NCBI RefSeq assembly: GCF_016803135.1
Contig: NZ_JAEVFE010000005.1
Location: 124,001 to 188,000, forward strand
From: Altererythrobacter sp. C41
GTDB taxonomy: Bacteria; Pseudomonadota; Alphaproteobacteria; Sphingomonadales; Sphingomonadaceae
DNA: 64,000 bases
Reading direction: 5' to 3'
Position numbers and translations under genes: made by a program. The stretch's first letter is position 1, and every line of letters starts with the position of its first letter. The notes below the pieces were generated by a model, which made no database searches, was not told where the DNA came from, and saw only the letters and a list, made by a program, of their open reading frames with translations. Below are positions 58,846 through 64,000 of this stretch, piece by piece.

Positions 58846-59772
58846 TCAATCGATCTGCGGCCCCGCCGCCGCGGCGATTTCGCCTCCCGTGGCGAAGCCA
58901 TGGCCCGGCTGCGCGGCCAGCCACTGCAGCAACCGGTCGAACTCCGCCATGCGGTAGGGAAGGCCGGTGATATAGGGCGTGACGTTGAGGCTGAGCATGC
59001 GTCCGCCAAACGTTTCGGCCTCGCCTGCCAGCCAGGCGAAGGCGTCCTGCATCTGCTGGCAGTAGGATGCCATGCTCTGCTGCTGCACGTTCAGGATCTG
59101 CCGATCCGACAACTCATGGTTTAGCGGCAAGTTGAGTATCGGGCCCTCGGGCGTGCGCATGCGATAGGGCAGATCGTCGTTCACCCAGTCGCACATGTAG
59201 CTCAGCCCGGCCTCGGCCAGGAGCGCGGGCGTGTTGAAGGACTGCGACCGGGCGATGGAAAGCCAGCCGGTGGGACGGGTCCCGGTGGCCTTCTCGAGTT
59301 CGCTCAGAGTGTCTGCGATGATTCGTCGCTCGTCGTCCTCGTCCACACCGGTCGCGATGGTTCCGTTCATATCGGTCGAATGGGCGATGATCTCGTGCCC
59401 AGCTGCGACGATGTCCGCGATGAGCGCGGGATAGCGCGCCGCGATTGCGGCGTTGGCGGCGATGCTGGCTCGCGCCCCCGCTTTTTCGAGCGCATCCAGC
59501 AACCGGTAGACGCCCACCCGGCTGCCGTAGTCGCGCGACGTGTAATGGCGATAATCGGGATAGGCCGTCTGCATATGGCCCGGAGCCCTGAACGGCTTGT
59601 CGTTCGGCACGATCGGGAACCATTCGAGATCGATCACGATCCAGGTCAGCACCTTGCTGCCGTTCGGCCAGGAGATCGGCGCGCGTTCGAACAGGTTCGA
59701 CCAGGAATAGAGGTCGTGATCCATGCCGTGGCGGCGCATCGGATATTCGAGATAGCCGGGGTCGAGGGTCAT
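58846..59772 (-). CDS. Polysaccharide deacetylase-fold hydrolase 1 (PuuE/cyclic-imidase-like)
   Basis: A 308-residue cytoplasmic protein with the CE4/NodB fold used by the allantoinase PuuE and cyclic imide hydrolases. WPNGSKVLTWIVIDLEWFP (about residue 35) replaces the NodB Asp-Asp motif, GHEIIAHSTDMNG (about 125) carries the His, and WLSIARSQSFNTPALL (about 168) is the motif-3 region. No signal peptide, which argues against a cell-wall deacetylase. ATG 59772 overlaps the second paralogue by four bases. Substrate proposed: a cyclic imide or ureide. Confidence 0.78.
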   Translation of the reverse strand: MTLDPGYLEYPMRRHGMDHDLYSWSNLFERAPISWPNGSKVLTWIVIDLEWFPIVPNDKPFRAPGHMQTAYPDYRHYTSRDYGSRVGVYRLLDALEKAGARASIAANAAIAARYPALIADIVAAGHEIIAHSTDMNGTIATGVDEDDERRIIADTLSELEKATGTRPTGWLSIARSQSFNTPALLAEAGLSYMCDWVNDDLPYRMRTPEGPILNLPLNHELSDRQILNVQQQSMASYCQQMQDAFAWLAGEAETFGGRMLSLNVTPYITGLPYRMAEFDRLLQWLAAQPGHGFATGGEIAAAAGPQID

Positions 59773-60671
59773 GCCTTGCCTCCCGCGAGATCCGCATGGT
59801 GGGTCAGATAGTGGTCGGCAATATCGCCGCTGCGCGTGATCCATGCACGCCCGTCGGCCGCAATGTGGCGCAGCACTTCTTCGAACGGTCCGATACGGTG
59901 CGGCTGACCGATCAGATAGCTGTGCAGGGGGATGCACATGACGGTTCCCGAAGCCTCGCCCTCCTCGGCCAGCCGTTCGTACTGCCGGATCAGCGTCTGC
60001 GCATATTCACGCGGGCTCATGTTGTAGATGAAGAAGCCGTAGTGGTCGTTGACCTCGAGGCTGTAGGGCATCGAGATCAGGCGTCCCGACTTCGTCGCCA
60101 CCGGCATCGGCTGATCGTCGTGATAGAGGTCGCAAGTGTAGCTCATGCCGTATTCGGCGATCAGATCGAGCGTGCGCGGGGTGTGCGTCAGCGCCGGAGC
60201 GAGCCACCCCTTGATCGTCTGGCCGGTCGCATCGCGAACCGTGCGGATCGAATCCTCGATGATCGCGCGTTCCTGCGCTTCATCCATCCCATAGCTGTAG
60301 CGGGTATTGTAAATGCCGTGGCTGAAAAACTCCCATCCCAGTTCGTTGGCATGGGCGACGACCTCCGGCACGTGCTGGCAAAGGGCGACCGACAGGGACA
60401 CGCTGCCCTTGAAGCCGTGCTTTTCCATGACCTCGGCCATCCGCCAGTGGCCGACGCGGTTGGCATAGTCCCGGTGGCTGTATCCGACGACATCCGGATG
60501 CGGCTTGGGCCAGCTCTTTCGGTGAGGATTCGCCGGCGGATCCAGTTCGTAGAACTCGAGATTGGGCGAAACCCACACGGCAATCTGCTTGCCGCCCGGC
60601 CAGGTGATCCGCGGACGCGCCCTATAGGGAACGTAATCGTAGAGACCTGGATCGCCCTCGCCTTCACGCAT
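59769..60671 (-). CDS. Polysaccharide deacetylase-fold hydrolase 2 (PuuE/cyclic-imidase-like)
   Basis: A 300-residue paralogue of the next gene. WPGGKQIAVWVSPNLEFYEL (about residue 25), ELGWEFFSHGIYNTRYSYGM (about 110) and KGWLAPALTHTPRTLDLIAE (about 152) match the three core motifs of PuuE-like allantoinases, including the ring-opening-type residues near the His. The two copies differ at these positions, so they may act on different substrates or form a heteromer. Overlaps: eight bases with the amidohydrolase gene before, four with paralogue 1 after. Confidence 0.78.
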   Translation of the reverse strand: MREGEGDPGLYDYVPYRARPRITWPGGKQIAVWVSPNLEFYELDPPANPHRKSWPKPHPDVVGYSHRDYANRVGHWRMAEVMEKHGFKGSVSLSVALCQHVPEVVAHANELGWEFFSHGIYNTRYSYGMDEAQERAIIEDSIRTVRDATGQTIKGWLAPALTHTPRTLDLIAEYGMSYTCDLYHDDQPMPVATKSGRLISMPYSLEVNDHYGFFIYNMSPREYAQTLIRQYERLAEEGEASGTVMCIPLHSYLIGQPHRIGPFEEVLRHIAADGRAWITRSGDIADHYLTHHADLAGGKA

Positions 60672-61350
60672 CGCGCGCCTCCAGCCAATCGATCACCGTT
60701 TGCACGGGCTCGACATCCGCATACTTGAGCTGAAGGTCGGTCAGGTTCGCGAAGTGATAGCTTTCATGCTTGTCCGCGCAGGTTTCGATCGGAACGATCG
60801 TGCGGTAGCCGCGGCTGAGCGAATCGACGGCCGTGGCCCGGACGCAGCCCGACGTGCTGCCGCCGGTCACGACGACGGTATCGACGCCGTGCCAGACGAG
60901 CAGGCTTTGCAGCGGAGTCTCGAAGAAGGCCGAGGGCATGCGCTTGTCGTAGATCGTGTCGGCCGGATCGATCCGGCACCGATCGTCGAACGCATGGCGG
61001 CGGCTGCCGTATTTTATATTCTGCAGCGAGTCGGGCGTGTTCGTACGCGTACCCCATACGCCGGCATCCGAGGCGTCCTCGGCATAGGCAACATGCGTCC
61101 AGATGACGGGCATGTTCCGCGATCGCGCGAGGTCCGACAGGGTATTGATATATTCGATCTGACGCGGGTCAGTCTCGTAAGCGGTCTTGAATTCGTCGAT
61201 CCGCGTATAGGCGTTCTGGACGTCCACGTTCACGATCGCGAGCTTCCGCCCGAAGCCGAACTTGGCGCGCGCCGGGTTGGCCATCACTTCTTCGAATATC
61301 TGCCGCGCGGTCTTGTCTTCGCGGATCATGCGCGTGCCTATCAGCGTCAT
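60664..61350 (-). CDS. Isochorismatase-fold cysteine amidohydrolase (N-carbamoylsarcosine amidase-like)
   Basis: A 228-residue cysteine hydrolase. The catalytic triad is visible: Asp in AIVNVDVQNAYT, Lys in TIYDKRMPSAFFET and Cys in GGSTSGCVRATAVDSLSRGY. The subgroup includes N-carbamoylsarcosine amidase and maleamate amidohydrolase (NicF), which release ammonia from ureido or half-amide groups. ATG 61350 overlaps the lyase stop before it (ATGA). Its place directly before two imidase-like genes fits the second step, half-amide to diacid. The frame extends far upstream only as a shadow. Confidence 0.82.
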   Translation of the reverse strand: MTLIGTRMIREDKTARQIFEEVMANPARAKFGFGRKLAIVNVDVQNAYTRIDEFKTAYETDPRQIEYINTLSDLARSRNMPVIWTHVAYAEDASDAGVWGTRTNTPDSLQNIKYGSRRHAFDDRCRIDPADTIYDKRMPSAFFETPLQSLLVWHGVDTVVVTGGSTSGCVRATAVDSLSRGYRTIVPIETCADKHESYHFANLTDLQLKYADVEPVQTVIDWLEARDA

Positions 61351-62294
61351 TCGGTTGCTCCTGTCCGGTCGATGGTTGCAGGGGTGAAACCCAGCGGCAG
61401 CCCCGCAAGCGGGGCGAAACCGTAAAGGGGTTCGTCGCCGATCACGCCCTGCAGGTATTCGCGGACGGCGAAAAGTGCTTCCAGATCGATTCCCGTCTTC
61501 ACGCCCATTGCCTCGAACATGAAGACCAGATCTTCGGTCACGATATTCCCACTCGCGCCCGGCGCGAAGGGACAACCGCCGATCCCGCCCAGCGAACTGT
61601 CAAAGGTGGTGAGGCCGGCTTCGAACGCGGCGAAGGCGTTGGCGATGCCGAGCCCGCGCGTGTTGTGAAGGTGGATGCCGGTGAGCGCCCCTTTCCCGAA
61701 CGCGCTCCACAGTGCCCTGATCATGGTCTGCACCGAGCGCGGGTCGGCGTAACCGGTCGTGTCCGCCAGCCCGACTTCGTCGCAGCCGGCTTCCAGCAGC
61801 GCTTCCGCCAGTTCCAGGACTTTCGCCTGGGGCACCTCGCCTTCGAGCGTGCATCCGAATGCCGTGGACAGGCTCCCCTCGAAGTGCGGGCGCTCACCTT
61901 CCGGAAGCTCACGAATAAGCTCCCCGATGCGCCGCGCCTCTTCGATGACCTGCGCGTGCGTCCGGCGCAGGTTCGCCAGGCTGTGCGTTTCACTGCATGA
62001 CAGCGGCAGTGTGATCTTGTGCGCGCCGGCGGCAATCGCATCGGCCGCTCCGCGCGCGTTGGGGACCAGCGCCGCGATTGTCAGCCCTTCGATTTGCGTT
62101 GCATAGCGCACGATTTCCGCTGTGTCGGCGAGCTGCGGCAGAAGCTTTGCCGGCACGAAGCTGCCGACCTCGATTTCCCTGACTCCTGCCTCCCAAGCCA
62201 TTGAGATCCATTTCTTCTTGGCCTCGGTGGGTAAAATTTGGGCGATGCTTTGCAAGCCATCCCGCGGCCCAACCTCACTGATCAAAACTTCCAC
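61347..62294 (-). CDS. HMG-CoA lyase family protein
   Basis: A 315-residue TIM-barrel lyase of the hydroxymethylglutaryl-CoA lyase family. Seen: ISEVGPRDGLQSIA at the start, EVGSFVPAKLLPQLAD (about residue 42), GIHLHNTRGLGIANAF (metal His pair, about 200) and GGIGGCPFAPGASGNI, which holds the catalytic Cys loop. Relatives include citramalyl-CoA lyases, so the CoA substrate is open. The start is GTG 62294, with AGGA six bases upstream. It is the first gene of the minus-strand operon and divergent from a CoA-transferase gene. Confidence 0.87.
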   Translation of the reverse strand: MEVLISEVGPRDGLQSIAQILPTEAKKKWISMAWEAGVREIEVGSFVPAKLLPQLADTAEIVRYATQIEGLTIAALVPNARGAADAIAAGAHKITLPLSCSETHSLANLRRTHAQVIEEARRIGELIRELPEGERPHFEGSLSTAFGCTLEGEVPQAKVLELAEALLEAGCDEVGLADTTGYADPRSVQTMIRALWSAFGKGALTGIHLHNTRGLGIANAFAAFEAGLTTFDSSLGGIGGCPFAPGASGNIVTEDLVFMFEAMGVKTGIDLEALFAVREYLQGVIGDEPLYGFAPLAGLPLGFTPATIDRTGATE

Positions 62295-62375
62295 TGGAGT
62301 TCCTGCCTTGATCCCATATGTATTGCGTATATATCAATTAAATCTCGAATGTCGAGAGCGCAGCAGGGAGCACAT
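62295..62375. promoter_or_regulatory. Divergent promoter region of the catabolic island
   Basis: The 81-base gap between two divergent starts contains an AT-rich tract (ATATGTATTGCGTATATAT, about 62318-62336) that likely holds both -10 regions and any operator. No clean palindrome or -35 can be assigned. Confidence 0.4.
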
Positions 62376-63596
62376 GTGCAGCATCTTATGGAAAGCCCCC
62401 CCCTTCAGGGAATCCGGGTGGTCGAATTCAGCCACATGGTCATGGGGCCATCGACCGGTGCGATTCTGGCGGACCTGGGCGCCGACGTGATCAAGGTCGA
62501 GCCGCTGGGCGGAGACCGCACACGCAGACTGCTGGGATCTGGTGCGGGCTACTTCCCGATGTTCAATCGGAACAAGCGCAGCATCTGCATCGACCTGAAA
62601 AGCGAATCGGGCCTCGCCGTCGCAAAGCGACTGATCGGCGAGGCAGATGTGTTGATAGAGAACTTCCGACCAGGTGCGCTGGAGCGACTGGGACTTGGCC
62701 CAGACGGATTCCCGGAGAGCAACCCGGGGCTGATCTATTACAGCGCCAAGGGTTTTCTGAGCGGCCCCTACGAACATCGCTCCGCCCTGGACGAGGTGGC
62801 GCAGATGATGGGCGGCCTTGCCTACATGACCGGTCCGCCGGGGCGCCCTCTCCGAGCGGGCGCATCTGTCATCGACATAGCAGGCGGCATGTTCGGCGCG
62901 ATCGGGATCATGGCCGCACTCTTGCGCCGCCAGGAAGGCGGGAACGGCGCCGTCGTCCGCTCCTCCCTCTACGAGACCACGGCCTACGTGGTGGGACAGC
63001 ACATGGCGCAGATGGCGGTTACGGGCGAGGCTGCGCGTCCGATGCCGGATCGCGTTTCCGCCTGGGCGATCTACGACGTCTTCGAAACCGCGCATCCGGG
63101 CGAACAGGTCTTCATCGGTGTGGTCAGCGACAGCCAGTGGCAGAGTTTCGTAGGCACGTTCGATCTGGGGTCGATTGGCAGCGATCCGGCCTTCGAGAAG
63201 AACAACGACCGCGTCAAAGCGCGCGACGTGATCCTGCCCGTCGTTCGCGATATCATGGCCCGGCACACCCGCGCCGACCTGCTGGCCAAGCTGGAAGCCG
63301 CGGCCGTTGCCTTCGCACCGATCGCGCGGCCGGAGGATCTGTTCGACGACACCCACCTCAACGCCAATGGCACTTTGGTCGACCTGACACTCAACGACGG
63401 GCGAAAGGTGAAACTGCCTACGACGCCGGTCGAACTTGATGGAGCTTTACCAAGCGTCCGGCGCGATATCCCGCATCCCGGAGCCGACGCGGAACAGATC
63501 CTCGCCGACATTGGCTACTCCGATGCCGAAATCGCGGAACTGCTTGCCCGGCAGGTGATCGGATCGACGCGACCCGCGGCGGGCGAGGAGAACTGA
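62376..63596 (+). CDS. Family III CoA-transferase (CaiB/BaiF)
   Basis: A 406-residue CoA-transferase that moves CoA between carboxylic acids. Typical segments: GIRVVEFSHMVMGPSTG near the start, LADLGADVIKVEPLGGDRTR, ENFRPGALERLGLG, and SALDEVAQMMGG carrying the catalytic Asp (about residue 150). The start is read as GTG 62376 because GGGAG lies five bases before it; ATG 62388 in the same frame has no site. It is divergent from the HMG-CoA-lyase-like gene, and the two together suggest activation and cleavage of a branched hydroxy acid. Confidence 0.88.
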   Translation: MQHLMESPPLQGIRVVEFSHMVMGPSTGAILADLGADVIKVEPLGGDRTRRLLGSGAGYFPMFNRNKRSICIDLKSESGLAVAKRLIGEADVLIENFRPGALERLGLGPDGFPESNPGLIYYSAKGFLSGPYEHRSALDEVAQMMGGLAYMTGPPGRPLRAGASVIDIAGGMFGAIGIMAALLRRQEGGNGAVVRSSLYETTAYVVGQHMAQMAVTGEAARPMPDRVSAWAIYDVFETAHPGEQVFIGVVSDSQWQSFVGTFDLGSIGSDPAFEKNNDRVKARDVILPVVRDIMARHTRADLLAKLEAAAVAFAPIARPEDLFDDTHLNANGTLVDLTLNDGRKVKLPTTPVELDGALPSVRRDIPHPGADAEQILADIGYSDAEIAELLARQVIGSTRPAAGEEN

Positions 63597-63690
63597 TCGG
63601 CGCCTACTCGCGCCTCAATTGTATTTTCTCTATGTCAAATCGTGCGCAACTCGCTATCCGGCGGCTGGCACCAGGGAAGGGAGCGGGGAA

Positions 63691-64000
63691 ATGACCCTCT
63701 TGAAATGCGCCACGCACGTAGTTGAATCTGTCGACGACGCCGTCGCGCGCTATGCTCGCTGGTTCGACTACGACGTGGTCGAAGACGGCGTCGTGGCCGC
63801 GGATCTCGCGGCCGCGTGGGGAACCCCCGCGAGCGCCGGCCGGCGCTACGCGATCATGAAGCCCGCTTCGGATAGCCCGATCTTTCTCCGCTTCATCGAG
63901 GGAGACGAGGTTCCATCGTACCTGCCGATCCGCACATATGGCTGGGCCGCCATCGAAATCTGCGTGCAGGATGTGGAGGCCGTGAACGAGCGGATGCTGA
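63691..64000 (+). CDS. VOC/glyoxalase-family protein, 3' end outside window
   Basis: Only the first 103 codons are in the window. The translation starts MTLLKCATHVVESVDDAVARYARWFDYDVVEDG (shown here in part: CATHVVESVDDAVARYARWF), the usual first half of a vicinal-oxygen-chelate domain, and continues with FLRFIEGDE and YGWAAIEICVQDVEAV, the start of the second beta-alpha-beta unit. VOC proteins include glyoxalases, dioxygenases and epimerases, so the reaction is open. GGGAAGGGAGCGGGG precedes ATG 63691. It follows the CoA-transferase by 94 bases on the same strand. Confidence 0.75.
   Translation, partial: MTLLKCATHVVESVDDAVARYARWFDYDVVEDGVVAADLAAAWGTPASAGRRYAIMKPASDSPIFLRFIEGDEVPSYLPIRTYGWAAIEICVQDVEAVNERML

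Overview
The window is GC-rich bacterial chromosome with short intergenic gaps and many 1-8 base start/stop overlaps. The gene content points to an alphaproteobacterium of the Sphingomonadales, probably Erythrobacteraceae: several TonB-dependent receptors, an NDUFA12-type complex I protein beside aat, the secE-nusG-rplK-rplA block near tRNA-Trp, and PepSY and DUF2155 proteins. The family-level placement is inference from gene content only.

Layout. 1-2825: end of an RND efflux pump and its outer-membrane channel. 2924-8795: a TSUP permease, then a copper-handling run (DUF2946-like protein, PCuAC chaperone, SCO protein, TonB receptor, His-rich PepSY protein). 8777-12112: a secreted beta-propeller/amidohydrolase. 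12232-18940: a fused 2-oxoacid dehydrogenase E1, a FabD-like acyltransferase, a Baeyer-Villiger monooxygenase behind a palindrome, a CinA-like protein and a deacetylase-fold protein. 18950-24074: a small membrane protein, rplA, rplK, nusG, secE, a sodium:alanine symporter and tRNA-Trp. 24174-31256: aat, DUF2155, NDUFA12, DUF192, recX, a fatty-acyl-AMP ligase and a TelA operon. 31516-41493: mannose-1-phosphate guanylyltransferase, TonB, a large TonB receptor, a 2OG-oxygenase-like protein, a nucleoside transporter, a queuosine-precursor transporter, and an Lrp/amino-acid dehydrogenase pair.

Two accessory regions stand out. The first (41490-53617) looks like a D-glutamate/D-amino-acid dipeptide scavenging system. 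It holds two dipeptidase-family proteins, two beta-lactamase-fold hydrolases, a TonB receptor, a YkvI-type permease, a DUF1611 D-glutamate N-acetyltransferase (DgcN-like) and an enolase-superfamily epimerase (DgcA-like), next to a divergent XRE-cupin regulator. Both minus-strand operons have a TTGACA promoter inside the same 21-base repeat. One dipeptidase-family frame runs without a stop into the TonB receptor.

The second (54015-64000) is a catabolic island. A tightly overlapping minus-strand operon encodes an HMG-CoA-lyase-like enzyme, an isochorismatase-fold amidohydrolase, two PuuE/imidase-like deacetylase-fold hydrolases, LeuC- and LeuD-like hydratase subunits and a PEP-mutase/isocitrate-lyase-family lyase. 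An alcohol dehydrogenase lies downstream. A CoA-transferase and a VOC-family protein are divergent. The set fits, as inference, a route that opens a substituted cyclic imide (maleimide type), removes ammonia, hydrates the substituted maleate and cleaves the resulting malate. I do not know a described operon with this combination.

The remaining signals are three inverted-repeat pairs (20871, 28712, 31361), several candidate operators, three convincing hairpin terminators and a tRNA-like relic at 53638. I saw no CRISPR array, transposase, integrase or rRNA.
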